Position numbers and translations under genes: made by a program
Shown here: in pieces, positions 17,641 to 27,288 of the stretch
Numbering within the stretch: the stretch's first letter is position 1
Layout: every line of letters starts with the position of its first letter
Notes under the pieces: model-generated
Seen by the model: the letters and a program-made list of their open reading frames with translations, nothing else
What the model was told of the DNA's origin: nothing
Database searches by the model: none
NCBI RefSeq assembly: GCF_036884845.1
Contig: NZ_CP145732.1
Coordinates: 1,426,001-1,490,000 of the forward strand
Source: Pseudomonas sp. MAG733B
Lineage (GTDB): Bacteria; Pseudomonadota; Gammaproteobacteria; Pseudomonadales; Pseudomonadaceae
Length of the DNA: 64,000 nt
Reading direction: 5' to 3'

Positions 17641-17729
17641 GTAGGAGCAAAGCTTGCTCGCGATGGCCATCATGCGGTTTTCGATCTGGGACCGCGTTAT
17701 CGTTCATCGCGAGCAAGCTTTGCTCCTAC
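17641..17729. repeat. REP palindrome pair, GTAGGAGCAAAGC family
   Basis: Inverted copies with outer GTAGGAGC and GCTCCTAC ends, 13 bases after the ABC transporter stop codon. Confidence 0.85.
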
Positions 17730-17808
17730 AAGGGTGGTGGTGATCGTACAACCGCGTTGCGCTATGATGCGGTTTCAGCAGCCGAATTTTTCGAGACAGA
17801 TGTTCACC

Positions 17809-18558
17809 ATGGAAAACCTGAACGACGCACCACGCCTACCTCGCAAGCGCCGCAGCCTCGCTCAGGAACTGGTGACGGTGCTGTCCGAGCAGATCCGCGA
17901 CGGTCACCTCAAGCGTGGCGACAAGTTGCCCACCGAGTCGGCGATCATGGATGCCCATGGCGTCAGCCGCACCGTAGTGCGCGAAGCGATCTCCCGTTTG
18001 CAGGCGGCGGGGCAGGTGGAAACCCGCCACGGTATCGGCACTTTCGTGCTGGATACGCCGAGCCCGAGCGGTTTCCGCATCGACCCGGCAACCGTGGTGA
18101 CCCTGCGTGACGTGCTGGCGATTCTGGAATTGCGCATCAGCCTCGAAGTGGAATCCGCCGGCCTTGCCGCGCAACGTCGCAGTTCCGAGCAGTTGGCGTT
18201 GATGCGTGCGGCGCTGGATGCACTGAACGAAAGCGTCTCCCACGCCAGCGATGCAGTGGCGTCGGACTTCCAGTTCCATTTGCAGATTGCACTGTCCACC
18301 GGCAACCGCTACTTCACTGACATCATGACTCACCTGGGCACCAGCATCATTCCGCGCACACGCCTCAATTCGGCGCGGCTGGCCCATGATGATCAGCAGC
18401 ACTACATGAATCGCCTGAGCCGTGAGCACGAAGAAATCTACGACGCCATCGCCCGCCAGGATTCCGATGCGGCGCGTGCGGCCATGAGATTGCACCTGAC
18501 CAACAGCCGTGAGCGGTTGCGTCATGCGCATGAAGAGGCTGAGGCGCAGCGGGGTTAG
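17809..18558 (+). CDS. FadR/GntR-family transcriptional regulator, likely for galactarate/glucarate genes
   Basis: 249 residues. The N-terminal winged helix (about residues 15-80) has the GntR signature GDKLPTESAIMDAHGVSRTVVRE in outline, and the C-terminal helical FCD ligand domain follows from about residue 95. ATG at 17809 is taken as the start; ATG at 17800 (MFT extension) is equally possible because GAGACA is the only purine stretch upstream. It precedes the sugar-acid genes in the same direction, 425 bases away, and is the natural candidate to bind the inverted repeat on the kdgD promoter. FCD regulators usually release DNA when they bind a carboxylic acid. The exact inducer is inferred only from neighbours. 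Confidence 0.85.
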   Translation: MENLNDAPRLPRKRRSLAQELVTVLSEQIRDGHLKRGDKLPTESAIMDAHGVSRTVVREAISRLQAAGQVETRHGIGTFVLDTPSPSGFRIDPATVVTLRDVLAILELRISLEVESAGLAAQRRSSEQLALMRAALDALNESVSHASDAVASDFQFHLQIALSTGNRYFTDIMTHLGTSIIPRTRLNSARLAHDDQQHYMNRLSREHEEIYDAIARQDSDAARAAMRLHLTNSRERLRHAHEEAEAQRG

Positions 18559-18595
18559 AATTTCTGCCTCAAGTGACTCATTGGCTGATATGCCG

Positions 18596-18692
18596 CCTTC
18601 GCGAGCAAGCCCGCTCCCACATTTGATCATGCCGGACACAAAATCTGTGTGCGCCGAGAGTCAAATGTGGGAGCGGGCTTGCTCGCGAAGGG
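18596..18692. repeat. REP pair in the reverse (CGCGAGC-outward) arrangement
   Basis: Here the CCTTCGCGAGC ends are outermost and the CTCCCACATTTGA ends are inside, opposite to most pairs in this window. The remaining part of the 18559-18983 gap (18693-18983) holds the kdgD promoter region. Confidence 0.8.
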
Positions 18693-18887
18693 GCCAAAAG
18701 CCATTTCACAAAACCCAGTCATTTCCCCCTCGTTTACTAATCCCAACCCCAATCTTCCGACAACATATCTCTAGACCCCGCGTCATTGTCTGCGCACGCT
18801 GTCGTGTACACCGACCTGAAAGGCAAGAATTAGTGCTTCCGGATGCATTCTTGTCGAACAATTTTCACCCCCAGCGATGAAATGCAG

Positions 18888-18927
18888 TTGACGGTTGTAT
18901 TTTAAGTTGTACGATGACCTACAACTT
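18888..18927 (+). promoter_or_regulatory. Probable kdgD promoter with overlapping operator
   Basis: TTGACG (18888-18893) and TACGAT (18910-18915) form a sigma-70-type pair with a 16-base spacer. A perfect inverted repeat, AAGTTGTA (18904-18911) and TACAACTT (18920-18927) with an 8-base spacer, covers the -10 region. A regulator bound there would block transcription. The FadR-type protein encoded just upstream is the best candidate. Confidence 0.6.
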
Positions 18928-18983
18928 CAGCGCAGGCTGAACAGTCATTTCACACAAACGTCGCAACTCAGGGTGTTCGAATA

Positions 18984-19895
18984 ATGAATCCACAAGAACT
19001 GAAGTCCATCCTCTCTTCCGGTCTGCTGTCTTTCCCGGTTACCGATTTCAATGCACAGGGCGATTTCAACCGCGCTGGCTACATCAAACGTCTCGAATGG
19101 CTGGCCCCATACGGCGCCTCGGCTCTGTTCGCCGCAGGCGGCACCGGTGAGTTCTTCTCTCTGGCGGCCAGCGAATATTCGGAAATCATCAAGACTGCCG
19201 TCGACACTTGCGCCACCAGCGTGCCAATCCTGGCCGGCGTGGGCGGTTCGACCCGTCAAGCCATCGAGTACGCACAGGAAGCCGAGCGTCTGGGCGCCAA
19301 AGGCCTGTTGCTGCTGCCGCACTACCTGACCGAAGCCAGCCAGGACGGCGTTGCCGCCCACGTTGAAGCCGTGTGCAAATCGGTCAACATCGGCGTCGTG
19401 GTCTACAACCGTAACGTCTGCCGCCTGACCGCGCCGCTGCTGGAACGTCTGGCCGAGCGCTGCCCGAACCTGATCGGCTACAAGGATGGCCTGGGCGATA
19501 TCGAGTTGATGGTGTCGATCCGTCGCCGCCTCGGTGATCGTTTCAGCTACCTGGGCGGCTTGCCGACCGCCGAAGTCTACGCCGCTGCCTACAAGGCGCT
19601 GGGCGTACCGGTCTACTCCTCGGCGGTGTTCAACTTCATCCCGAAAACCGCGATGGACTTCTACCACGCGATCGCTCGCGAAGATCACGCCACCGTCGGC
19701 AAGATCATCGACGACTTCTTCCTGCCGTACCTGGACATCCGCAACCGCAAGTCTGGCTATGCCGTGAGCATCGTCAAGGCCGGGGCAAAAATTGCCGGCT
19801 ATGACGCAGGCCCTGTACGGGCACCGCTGACCGATCTGACTGGCGAAGAGTACGAAATGCTCGCCGCGCTGATCGACAAGCAGGGTGCGCAGTAA
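18984..19895 (+). CDS. kdgD: 5-dehydro-4-deoxyglucarate dehydratase
   Basis: 303-residue member of the dihydrodipicolinate synthase/N-acetylneuraminate lyase superfamily. It dehydrates and decarboxylates 5-dehydro-4-deoxy-D-glucarate to 2-oxoglutarate semialdehyde. The Schiff-base lysine is Lys167 in GYKDGLGD, the partner tyrosine Tyr141 in VVYNRNVC, and GGTGEF lies near residue 54. The neighbours (semialdehyde dehydrogenase, sugar-acid importer, galactarate dehydratase) supply the steps before and after, which supports this specificity over other lyases of the fold. Confidence 0.93.
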   Translation: MNPQELKSILSSGLLSFPVTDFNAQGDFNRAGYIKRLEWLAPYGASALFAAGGTGEFFSLAASEYSEIIKTAVDTCATSVPILAGVGGSTRQAIEYAQEAERLGAKGLLLLPHYLTEASQDGVAAHVEAVCKSVNIGVVVYNRNVCRLTAPLLERLAERCPNLIGYKDGLGDIELMVSIRRRLGDRFSYLGGLPTAEVYAAAYKALGVPVYSSAVFNFIPKTAMDFYHAIAREDHATVGKIIDDFFLPYLDIRNRKSGYAVSIVKAGAKIAGYDAGPVRAPLTDLTGEEYEMLAALIDKQGAQ

Positions 19896-19913
19896 CACAT
19901 CCGTTTAAGTAAG

Positions 19914-19938
19914 GCCGCTGAGCAATCAGCGGCTTTTT
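19914..19938 (+). terminator. Intrinsic terminator between kdgD and the dehydrogenase gene
   Basis: GCCGCTGA and TCAGCGGC form a perfect 8-base stem around a GCAA tetraloop and are followed by five T residues. It lies 18 bases after the kdgD stop and only five bases before the next gene's GAGGAG ribosome site. It should cut downstream transcription in part or be regulated. Confidence 0.8.
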
Positions 19939-19956
19939 GCGTGAGGAGATCTCAAA

Positions 19957-21402
19957 GTGGCAGATGCAAAGCGTTTCGATAACTACATCAACGGCGAATG
20001 GGTTGCCGGTGGCGATTACTCGGCCAACATCAACCCGTCCGAGCTCAGCGACACCATCGGCGACTACGCCAAGGCTGACCTGGCTCAGGTCAACGCCGCC
20101 ATCGATGCTGCCCGTGCCGCATTCCCGGCGTGGTCCACTTCCGGCATTCAGGCGCGTCATGATTCGCTGGATAAAGTCGGCACTGAAATCCTCGCCCGTC
20201 GCGAAGAACTCGGCACCCTGCTGGCTCGCGAAGAGGGCAAGACCCTGCCTGAAGCCATCGGCGAAGTGACCCGCGCCGGCAACATCTTCAAGTTCTTCGC
20301 CGGTGAATGCCTGCGTCTGTCTGGCGACTATCTGCCGTCCGTACGTCCGGGCGTCAACGTCGAAGTTACTCGCGAAGCCTTGGGCGTGGTGGGTCTGATC
20401 ACCCCGTGGAACTTCCCGATTGCCATTCCTTCATGGAAAATCGCCCCGGCCCTGGCCTATGGCAACTGCGTCGTGCTCAAGCCTGCTGACCTGGTGCCGG
20501 GTTGCGCCTGGGCGCTGGCGGAAATCATCTCCCGCGCAGGCTTCCCGGCCGGCGTGTTCAACCTGGTGATGGGCAGCGGTCGTGTGGTTGGCGATGCACT
20601 GGTCCACAGCCCGAAAGTCGACGGCATCAGTTTCACCGGTTCCGTGGGTGTCGGTCGTCAGATCGCCGTCAGCTGCGTGTCGCGTCAAGCCAAAGTCCAG
20701 TTGGAAATGGGTGGCAAGAACCCGCAGGTCATTCTCGACGACGCCGACCTCAAGCAAGCGGTCGAGTTGTCGGTACAGAGCGCGTTCTACTCCACCGGCC
20801 AGCGTTGCACGGCGTCGAGCCGCTTCATCGTCACCGCCGGCATCCACGACAAGTTCGTTGAAGCCATGGCCGAGCGCATGAAGTCGATCAAGGTCGGCCA
20901 CGCGCTGAAAGCCGGCACCGACATCGGTCCGGTGGTTTCCCAGGCCCAGCTTGAACAGGACATGAAGTACATCGACATCGGCCAGTCCGAAGGTGCACGT
21001 CTGGTCAGCGGCGGCGGTCTGGTGACCTGCGACACCGAGGGTTATTTCCTCGCGCCAACCCTGTTTGCCGACAGCGAAGCGTCGATGCGTATCAGCCAGG
21101 AAGAGATCTTTGGCCCAGTGGCCAACATCGTCCGCGTGGCCGATTACGAAGCTGCCCTGGCCATGGCCAACGACACCGAATTCGGTCTGTCGGCGGGCAT
21201 CGCCACCACGTCGTTGAAGTACGCCAACCACTTCAAGCGCCACTCCCAGGCCGGGATGGTGATGGTCAACCTGCCGACCGCCGGCGTGGACTACCACGTT
21301 CCGTTCGGTGGCCGTAAAGGTTCATCCTATGGATCACGTGAGCAAGGTCGCTATGCGCAAGAGTTTTACACGGTCGTGAAGACCTCCTACATCGGTTCGT
21401 AA
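19957..21402 (+). CDS. 2-oxoglutarate semialdehyde dehydrogenase (aldehyde dehydrogenase family)
   Basis: 481 residues. It oxidises 2-oxoglutarate semialdehyde to 2-oxoglutarate with NAD(P)+, the last step of the galactarate/glucarate route. The catalytic Cys284 is in GQRCTASSR and the general base Glu250 in LEMGGKNPQ; the cofactor motif TGSVGVG is also present. The start is GTG at 19957, placed six bases after GAGGAG; the next in-frame ATG lies well inside the conserved fold. The function rests on gene context, since the aldehyde dehydrogenase family is broad. Confidence 0.88.
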   Translation: MADAKRFDNYINGEWVAGGDYSANINPSELSDTIGDYAKADLAQVNAAIDAARAAFPAWSTSGIQARHDSLDKVGTEILARREELGTLLAREEGKTLPEAIGEVTRAGNIFKFFAGECLRLSGDYLPSVRPGVNVEVTREALGVVGLITPWNFPIAIPSWKIAPALAYGNCVVLKPADLVPGCAWALAEIISRAGFPAGVFNLVMGSGRVVGDALVHSPKVDGISFTGSVGVGRQIAVSCVSRQAKVQLEMGGKNPQVILDDADLKQAVELSVQSAFYSTGQRCTASSRFIVTAGIHDKFVEAMAERMKSIKVGHALKAGTDIGPVVSQAQLEQDMKYIDIGQSEGARLVSGGGLVTCDTEGYFLAPTLFADSEASMRISQEEIFGPVANIVRVADYEAALAMANDTEFGLSAGIATTSLKYANHFKRHSQAGMVMVNLPTAGVDYHVPFGGRKGSSYGSREQGRYAQEFYTVVKTSYIGS

Positions 21403-21414
21403 ACGCAAAACCCT

Positions 21415-21512
21415 GTAGGAGCGAGCCTGCTCGCGATGGTCTTGAGGTCGCGGCGGTAAACCTGATGCCCCGCGTCATCGTTGACGACCATCGCGAGCAG
21501 GCTCGCTCCTAC
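21415..21512. repeat. REP palindrome pair, GTAGGAGCGAGC family, inside the sugar-acid operon
   Basis: Outer GTAGGAGCGAGCCTGCTCGC and its complement enclose about 52 bases. The pair sits between the dehydrogenase and importer genes, so it would be transcribed as an intercistronic hairpin. Confidence 0.85.
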
Positions 21513-21541
21513 AGGGAGCAGTAACAGATTCACCCGCGCAT

Positions 21542-21549
21542 AAAAATAA
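21542..21549 (+). promoter_or_regulatory. Possible Hfq/Crc site before the sugar-acid importer
   Basis: AAAAATAA matches AANAANAA exactly and ends seven bases before the GGGAG ribosome site of the importer. Transport genes for less-preferred carbon sources are typical Crc targets. Confidence 0.4.
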
Positions 21550-21568
21550 TTTGTGGGAGTACATCTAC

Positions 21569-22939
21569 ATGCAATCGACCCAGAAGCCGACTCACGTCCG
21601 CTATTTGATCCTGCTCATGCTGTTTCTGGTGACCACGATCAACTACGCCGACCGGGCTACCATCGCAATCGCCGGCTCCAGCCTGCAAAAAGACCTCGGC
21701 ATCGACGCCGTTACCCTCGGCTATATCTTCTCCGCATTCGGTTGGGCCTACGTGGCCGGGCAAATTCCCGGTGGCTGGTTGCTGGACCGTTTTGGTTCGA
21801 AAAAAATCTACGCACTGAGCATCTTCACCTGGTCGCTGTTCACAGTGCTGCAGGGTTATGTCGGCGAGTTCGGCATGTCCACGGCCGTGGTTGCGCTGTT
21901 CATGCTGCGCTTCTTGGTAGGCCTGGCCGAAGCGCCATCCTTCCCCGGCAACGCACGTATCGTGGCGGCCTGGTTCCCGACCGCTGAACGCGGCACCGCC
22001 TCGGCGATCTTCAACTCAGCGCAATACTTTGCCACCGTGTTGTTCGCACCGCTGATGGGCTGGATCGTCTACAGCTTCGGCTGGCAGCACGTGTTCATCG
22101 TCATGGGCGTGATCGGCATCATCTTCTCCGGCATCTGGTTGAAAGTGATCTACAGCCCGCGCCAGCACCCGATGATCAACGATGCCGAGTTCAAGCACAT
22201 CGCCGACAACGGCGGCATGGTCGACATGGACCAGGACAAGGGCAAAGGCAAAAAAGCCGATGGCCCGAAATGGGACTACATTCGTCAGCTGCTGACCAAC
22301 CGCATGATGCTCGGCGTGTACCTGGGCCAATACTGCATCAACGGCATCACCTACTTCTTCCTGACCTGGTTCCCGGTGTACCTGGTGCAAGAACGCGGCA
22401 TGACCATCCTCAAGGCCGGTTTCATCGCCTCGTTGCCGGCGATCTGCGGCTTCATTGGTGGTGTGCTGGGCGGGGTAATCTCCGACTACCTGCTGCGCAA
22501 AGGCCATACACTGACCTTCGCCCGCAAGGCGCCGATTATTGCTGGCCTGTTGGTTTCCAGCAGCATCGTGGCCTGTAACTACGTGGATGTTGAATGGATG
22601 GTCGTCGGCTTCATGGCCCTCGCATTCTTCGGCAAAGGCGTGGGCGCATTGGGCTGGGCCGTGGTGTCCGATACTTCGCCGAAGCAGATCGCCGGTCTGA
22701 GCGGTGGCTTGTTCAACACCTTCGGTAACATCGCTTCGATCACCACCCCGATCGTGATCGGCTACATCATCAGCTCCACCGGTTCGTTCAAATGGGCGTT
22801 GGTATTCGTCGGTTGCAACGCACTGGTCGCGGTGTTCAGCTATCTGGTCATCGTTGGTCCGATCAAGCGTGTGGTGCTCAAAGAGCCACCGGTCAACGGT
22901 CCTGAAACCAACAACAAATTGTCTCAAGCGCATTCCTGA
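21569..22939 (+). CDS. MFS galactarate/glucarate importer (anion:cation symporter family)
   Basis: 456 residues with 12 predicted membrane segments. The first loop, [20 protein letters not shown], resembles GudP/GarP-type hexarate transporters, as does the long hydrophilic central loop (about 215-245, rich in Lys and Asp). The start at 21569 has GGGAG nine bases upstream; an in-frame TTG at 21551 lies before that site. It lies between the semialdehyde dehydrogenase and galactarate dehydratase genes, 11 bases before the latter. D-glucarate and galactarate are the expected substrates, inferred from family and context. Confidence 0.88.
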   Translation: MQSTQKPTHVRYLILLMLFLVTTINYADRATIAIAGSSLQKDLGIDAVTLGYIFSAFGWAYVAGQIPGGWLLDRFGSKKIYALSIFTWSLFTVLQGYVGEFGMSTAVVALFMLRFLVGLAEAPSFPGNARIVAAWFPTAERGTASAIFNSAQYFATVLFAPLMGWIVYSFGWQHVFIVMGVIGIIFSGIWLKVIYSPRQHPMINDAEFKHIADNGGMVDMDQDKGKGKKADGPKWDYIRQLLTNRMMLGVYLGQYCINGITYFFLTWFPVYLVQERGMTILKAGFIASLPAICGFIGGVLGGVISDYLLRKGHTLTFARKAPIIAGLLVSSSIVACNYVDVEWMVVGFMALAFFGKGVGALGWAVVSDTSPKQIAGLSGGLFNTFGNIASITTPIVIGYIISSTGSFKWALVFVGCNALVAVFSYLVIVGPIKRVVLKEPPVNGPETNNKLSQAHS

Positions 22940-22950
22940 GGAGCGGCGTC

Positions 22951-24504
22951 ATGCAGTTGATTGAACATTCCGACTCTCCGCGCTACATCCGCCTGCACGA
23001 GCGGGACAACGTGGTGATCGTGGTCAATGATCAGGGCGTCCCGGCCGGTACCGAGTTTGCGGATGGCCTGGTCACCGTGGACTTCGTGCCACAGAGCCAC
23101 AAGGTCACCCTGGAAGACATTCCCGAGGGTGGCCAGGTGATTCGTTACGGCCAGGTCATTGGCTACGCCTTGCAGCCGATTCCACGCGGCAGTTGGGTCA
23201 AGGAGGATCAACTGCGCATGCCGACCGCGCCACCGCTGGACAGCCTGCCGCTGTCCACCGAAGTGCAGGCCGCGCCAGCACCGCTGGAAGGCTTCACCTT
23301 CGAGGGTTATCGCAATGCCGACGGCACCGTTGGCACGCGCAACATTCTCGGTATTACCACTACTGTGCAGTGCGTCACCGGCGTGCTGGATCACGCGGTC
23401 AAGCGCATCAAGGACGAGTTGCTGCCCAAGTACCCGCACGTCGATGACGTAGTGGCGCTGACCCACAGCTACGGCTGTGGCGTGGCGATCACCGCGACGG
23501 ACGCGTACATCCCGATTCGCACCGTGCGCAATTTGGCGCGCAACCCGAATCTGGGCGGCGAGGCTCTGGTGATCAGTCTGGGCTGCGAGAAATTGCAGGC
23601 CGGGCAGGTGATGCATGAGAACGACAGCTCGGTGGACTTGAGTGAGCCATGGCTGTACCGCCTGCAGGATTCCAGCCACGGTTTCACCGAGATGATCGAA
23701 CAGATCATGGAACTGGCCGAAACCCGTTTGAAGAAGCTCGATCAACGTCGCCGGGAAACCGTGCCGGCGTCCGAGCTGATCCTCGGCATGCAGTGCGGCG
23801 GCAGCGATGCGTTCTCCGGCATCACCGCCAACCCGGCGCTGGGTTATGCCTCGGACCTGTTGCTGCGCGCGGGCGCGACGGTGATGTTTTCCGAAGTCAC
23901 CGAAGTGCGCGACGCGATCTACCTGCTGACTTCTCGGGCGCAAACCAAGGAAGTCGCGCAGGAACTGGTACGGGAAATGGACTGGTACGACCGTTATCTC
24001 GCCAAGGGTGAAGCGGATCGCAGCGCCAACACTACGCCGGGCAACAAGAAGGGCGGGCTGTCGAACATTGTCGAGAAGTCGTTGGGTTCGATCGTCAAGT
24101 CCGGCAGCAGCGCGATCAGCGGCGTGCTCGGTCCTGGCGAGCGCTTCAAGGAAAAAGGCCTGATCTTCTGCGCGACCCCGGCCAGCGACTTTGTCTGCGG
24201 GACGTTGCAGCTGGCGGCCGGGATGAACCTGCACGTGTTCACCACCGGGCGTGGCACGCCTTACGGTTTGGCCATGGCGCCGGTGGTGAAGGTGTCGACC
24301 CGGACCGAACTGGCGCAACGCTGGCCGGACCTGATCGACATCGACGCGGGCCGAATCGCTACCGGGCGCGCTTCCATCGAGGAGCTTGGCTGGGAGTTGT
24401 TCCACTACTACCTGGACGTGGCCAGCGGCAAGCAACAGACGTGGGCTGAAAAGCACAAGCTGCATAACGACATCACCCTGTTCAACCCGGCGCCGATCAC
24501 CTGA
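22951..24504 (+). CDS. garD: Galactarate dehydratase
   Basis: 517 residues of the GarD/UxaA family. An N-terminal SAF-like domain (about 1-95) joins a large C-terminal domain that holds the metal and substrate site; GLSHSYGC-like [10 protein letters not shown] and [12 protein letters not shown] are the recognisable stretches. It dehydrates galactarate to 5-dehydro-4-deoxyglucarate, the substrate of KdgD. The start has TGAGGAG upstream. The gene ends the operon; a REP pair begins four bases after its stop codon. Altronate dehydratase is the main alternative, but the kdgD context argues for galactarate. Confidence 0.9.
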   Translation: MQLIEHSDSPRYIRLHERDNVVIVVNDQGVPAGTEFADGLVTVDFVPQSHKVTLEDIPEGGQVIRYGQVIGYALQPIPRGSWVKEDQLRMPTAPPLDSLPLSTEVQAAPAPLEGFTFEGYRNADGTVGTRNILGITTTVQCVTGVLDHAVKRIKDELLPKYPHVDDVVALTHSYGCGVAITATDAYIPIRTVRNLARNPNLGGEALVISLGCEKLQAGQVMHENDSSVDLSEPWLYRLQDSSHGFTEMIEQIMELAETRLKKLDQRRRETVPASELILGMQCGGSDAFSGITANPALGYASDLLLRAGATVMFSEVTEVRDAIYLLTSRAQTKEVAQELVREMDWYDRYLAKGEADRSANTTPGNKKGGLSNIVEKSLGSIVKSGSSAISGVLGPGERFKEKGLIFCATPASDFVCGTLQLAAGMNLHVFTTGRGTPYGLAMAPVVKVSTRTELAQRWPDLIDIDAGRIATGRASIEELGWELFHYYLDVASGKQQTWAEKHKLHNDITLFNPAPIT

Positions 24505-24507
24505 GAC

Positions 24508-24600
24508 TGTGGCGAGGGAGCTTGCTCCCGCTGGACTGCGTAGCAGTCCCATCTTTTGGGGCCGCTTCGCGACCCAGCGGGAGCAAGCTCCCTCGCCACA
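24508..24600. repeat. REP pair, TGTGGCGAGGGAGC family
   Basis: Same family as the element at 13748-13878, with a shorter interior. Its outer copies are perfect inverses over about 24 bases and it starts almost at the garD stop codon. Confidence 0.85.
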
Positions 24601-24702
24601 TGTAATTCATTGCCTGTTCAAGAGGGCGATCCAGCAGGCGCCGAAGTCTTCAGTGGCTTATCATTAGCCACCTAACGACGCCCACCCCAAGGTCCTCCCG
24701 GC

Positions 24703-25644
24703 ATGCTGGCAATTTTCCTCGAAACCCTGAACATCACCGCACCGGTGTTCGCCATGCTGTTTCTCGGGGTTTTGCTCAAACGCATCGACTGGATCAACGA
24801 CAACTTCATCCACACCGCGTCGTCCCTGGTGTTCAACGTCACCATGCCGGCGTTGCTGTTTCTGGGCATCCTGCATGCCGACCTGCACGCCGCGCTGCAA
24901 CCGGCGCTGCTGATCTACTTCTCCCTCGCGACCCTGGTGTGCTTTGCCATTGCCTGGGGCTGGGCGATTTTCAAGTGCCCGCGCGAAGACCGCGGAATCT
25001 ACACTCAGGGTGCCTTTCGCGGTAACAACGGCGTGATCGGCTTGGCACTGGCGGCCAGCATGTACGGCGATTACGGGATTTCTCTCGGGGCGATTCTCGC
25101 GGCGCTGGTGATCCTGTTCTACAACACGCTCTCGACCATTGTGCTGGCGGTGTACAGCCCGGTGATCAAGTCCGATCCGTGGAGCATCTGCAAAAGCGTC
25201 ATGGTCAATCCGTTGATCATCAGCGTGATTGCGGCGGCGCCGTTTGCGTACTTCAAAATCGGCCTGCCGGGATGGCTGGAGACGTCCGGCCAGTATCTGG
25301 CGCAAACCACGTTGCCGCTGGCGTTGATCTGCATCGGCGGCACACTGTCGCTGGCGGCGATGCGCAAAAGCGGTTCGATGGCGCTTAGTTCAAGCCTGGT
25401 GAAAATGCTCGGCCTGCCGATTCTGGCGACGCTCGGTGCGTGGCTGTGGGGTTTTCGTGGTGCGGAGTTGGGGATTCTTTTTCTGTACTTCGGCAGCCCG
25501 ACCGCCGCGGCCAGTTTCGTCATGGCTCGCGCGGCCGATGGCAATCATGAACTGGCGGCGGCGATCATCGTGATCACCACGCTGATGGCGGCGGTGACTA
25601 CCAACATCGGGATCTTTTTGTTGCAGTGGGGCGGGTGGATTTAG
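24703..25644 (+). CDS. AEC (auxin efflux carrier) family transporter
   Basis: 313 residues with about ten membrane segments in two inverted halves, the layout of the AEC family. MLFLGVLLKRIDWIND at the start and the late FGSPTAAASFVMARA segment are family-like. Bacterial members export or import organic acids such as malate or malonate; the substrate here is unknown. The ribosome site before the ATG is weak (AAGGT). It is a single-gene unit convergent with the next genes. Confidence 0.82.
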   Translation: MLAIFLETLNITAPVFAMLFLGVLLKRIDWINDNFIHTASSLVFNVTMPALLFLGILHADLHAALQPALLIYFSLATLVCFAIAWGWAIFKCPREDRGIYTQGAFRGNNGVIGLALAASMYGDYGISLGAILAALVILFYNTLSTIVLAVYSPVIKSDPWSICKSVMVNPLIISVIAAAPFAYFKIGLPGWLETSGQYLAQTTLPLALICIGGTLSLAAMRKSGSMALSSSLVKMLGLPILATLGAWLWGFRGAELGILFLYFGSPTAAASFVMARAADGNHELAAAIIVITTLMAAVTTNIGIFLLQWGGWI

Positions 25645-25674
25645 CTCCGGGAATTTCGGTGTTCTTCAGGGCCC

Positions 25675-25767
25675 CATCGCGGGCAAGCCTTGCTCCTACA
25701 GGATCTTCGTCGGGAGCAATTTATGCGAACGACACAATACCTGTAGGAGCAAGGCTTGCCCGCGATG
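25675..25767. repeat. REP pair in reverse arrangement between convergent genes
   Basis: CATCGCGGGCAAGCCTTGC is outermost and GCTCCTAC innermost, as at 18596-18692. It occupies the gap between the AEC transporter and the convergent decarboxylase-family gene and may serve as their shared end structure. Confidence 0.8.
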
Positions 25768-25799
25768 ACAATTTTATTTTCACTGCAAATGCTGAGTTG

Positions 25800-26180
25800 T
25801 CACTCCGACTTCTGGTAGCTGTCGATCACTTCCTGCGCCGCCCGAAACGCATCAATCGCCGCCGGTACGCCGGCATACACCGCGCAATGCAGCAACGCCT
25901 CGCGAATCTCATCCACGGTGCAGCCATTGTTCAGCGCACCGCGCACGTGGCCTTTCAATTCCTGCGGGCACTTCAGTGCGGTCAATGCGGCGAGGGTGAT
26001 CAGGCTGCGGGTTTTCAGCGGCAGACCTTCACGGTTCCACACAGCGCCCCAAGCGTGTTCGTTGACGAAGTCCTGCAACGGTTGGGTGAACTCGGTGGCA
26101 TTGCCCAGCGCGCGGTCGACGAAGGCATCGCCCATCACTTGGCGTCGGACTTCAACGCCGGGTTTCTTGTTATCGGTCAT
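25800..26180 (-). CDS. Carboxymuconolactone decarboxylase-family protein (PcaC-like)
   Basis: 126 residues, close in length and pattern to 4-carboxymuconolactone decarboxylase: HAWGAVWNREGLPLKTRSLIT and the helix region ELKGHVRGALNNGCTVDEI. The family also includes AhpD-type peroxidase helpers with CxxC, which is not seen here. No protocatechuate-pathway gene is near, so the true reaction is uncertain. The ATG overlaps the antiporter stop codon by four bases (ATGA), which implies co-translation. Confidence 0.8.
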   Translation of the reverse strand: MTDNKKPGVEVRRQVMGDAFVDRALGNATEFTQPLQDFVNEHAWGAVWNREGLPLKTRSLITLAALTALKCPQELKGHVRGALNNGCTVDEIREALLHCAVYAGVPAAIDAFRAAQEVIDSYQKSE

Positions 26181-27238
26181 GGCAATTCCCTCTTATGGTG
26201 TTGGCGACGCCAGGCGCGCAGCGACGTGAACAGCAAGAACGCCAACAGCGCCGGCAGGACGAAAAACAGCATCAAGTGTTCAAGCTTGCCCGCCAGCGGC
26301 ATGCCGGTGGTGAACGACACCACGTGCAGGCCGTAAGCCAGGTACAAACCCAAAAACAGCAGGCCTTCGGCGCGGGTCACCCGGTAACCGGAATAGAACA
26401 CCGGCAGGCACAACGCCGCGACGCCGAGCATCACCGGCAAGTCGAAATCCAGCGCATTGGGCGATACCGACAATGGTGATGGCGCGACCAGCGCAGTCAA
26501 ACCCAGCACCCCCAGAAGATTGAACAAATTGCTGCCGATCACGTTGCCCACGGCAATCTCTCGCTGACCGCGCAAGGCAGCGATCAATGAAGTGGCGAGC
26601 TCCGGCAGCGATGTGCTGACGGCGACAATAGTCAGGCCGATGATTCGCTCGGACAGTCCGAGATCAGTGGCGACCGCCACCGCTGCGCCCAGCAGTAAAT
26701 GCCCTGCATAAACCAACATCGCCAGGCCGACGACGATCATCAGCAAGCTGCTGAACCACGGCGCTTCGCCGGTGTGGTTGTGACTCGATACCGGGCGCAC
26801 CGAATGTCGCGACTGGCGCAGCAACAACGCCAGATACACCAGCAGCGCCGTCAGCAATATCACGCCGTCGGCGCGGGTCAGTTCTTCATTCCAGGCGAGG
26901 ACGAACACCAGCAGGCTGGCGCCAATCATTAGCGGAATATCCAGGCGCACCAGTTGCCGCGAAACCCGCAGCGGAATGATCAGCGCCGATAACCCGAGCG
27001 TGACGAGGATGTTGAAAATGCTGCTGCCGATCACGCTGCCGACGGCGATGTCGGCGTTGTGCGCCAACGTGGCTTGCAGGCTGACGGCCATCTGCGGTGC
27101 GCTGCTGCCGAGGGCGACGATGGTCAAGCCGATGATCAGCGGCCGAACGTGCAGCCGCGCTGCCAGGCGCACCGCGGCGCGCACCATCAATTCGGCGCCG
27201 GCAATCAGCAGGAACAGCCCGCTGAGCAATTCGACCAC
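26177..27238 (-). CDS. Calcium/sodium antiporter (CaCA family, YrbG-like)
   Basis: 353-residue inner-membrane exchanger with about ten segments. The two family alpha repeats are visible: ALGSSAPQMAVSLQA near residue 42 and VSTSLPELATSLIAALRG in the second half, each followed by a GNVIGSNLFN or GSVIGSSIFN helix. The first repeat has Gln (SAPQ) where most members have Glu, a possible change in ion coupling. The start is GTG at 27238, without a strong ribosome site. It is co-transcribed with the decarboxylase-family gene. Confidence 0.85.
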   Translation of the reverse strand: MVELLSGLFLLIAGAELMVRAAVRLAARLHVRPLIIGLTIVALGSSAPQMAVSLQATLAHNADIAVGSVIGSSIFNILVTLGLSALIIPLRVSRQLVRLDIPLMIGASLLVFVLAWNEELTRADGVILLTALLVYLALLLRQSRHSVRPVSSHNHTGEAPWFSSLLMIVVGLAMLVYAGHLLLGAAVAVATDLGLSERIIGLTIVAVSTSLPELATSLIAALRGQREIAVGNVIGSNLFNLLGVLGLTALVAPSPLSVSPNALDFDLPVMLGVAALCLPVFYSGYRVTRAEGLLFLGLYLAYGLHVVSFTTGMPLAGKLEHLMLFFVLPALLAFLLFTSLRAWRRQHHKRELP

Positions 27239-27288
27239 GTTGATCAGGGGTAAGTCGGCTAGTCCGAAAATGGCCAGGGCTCCAGGTG

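Noticed and set aside
22924..24552. 542-codon open frame on the minus strand
   Set aside because: Antisense to garD; no recognisable domain.
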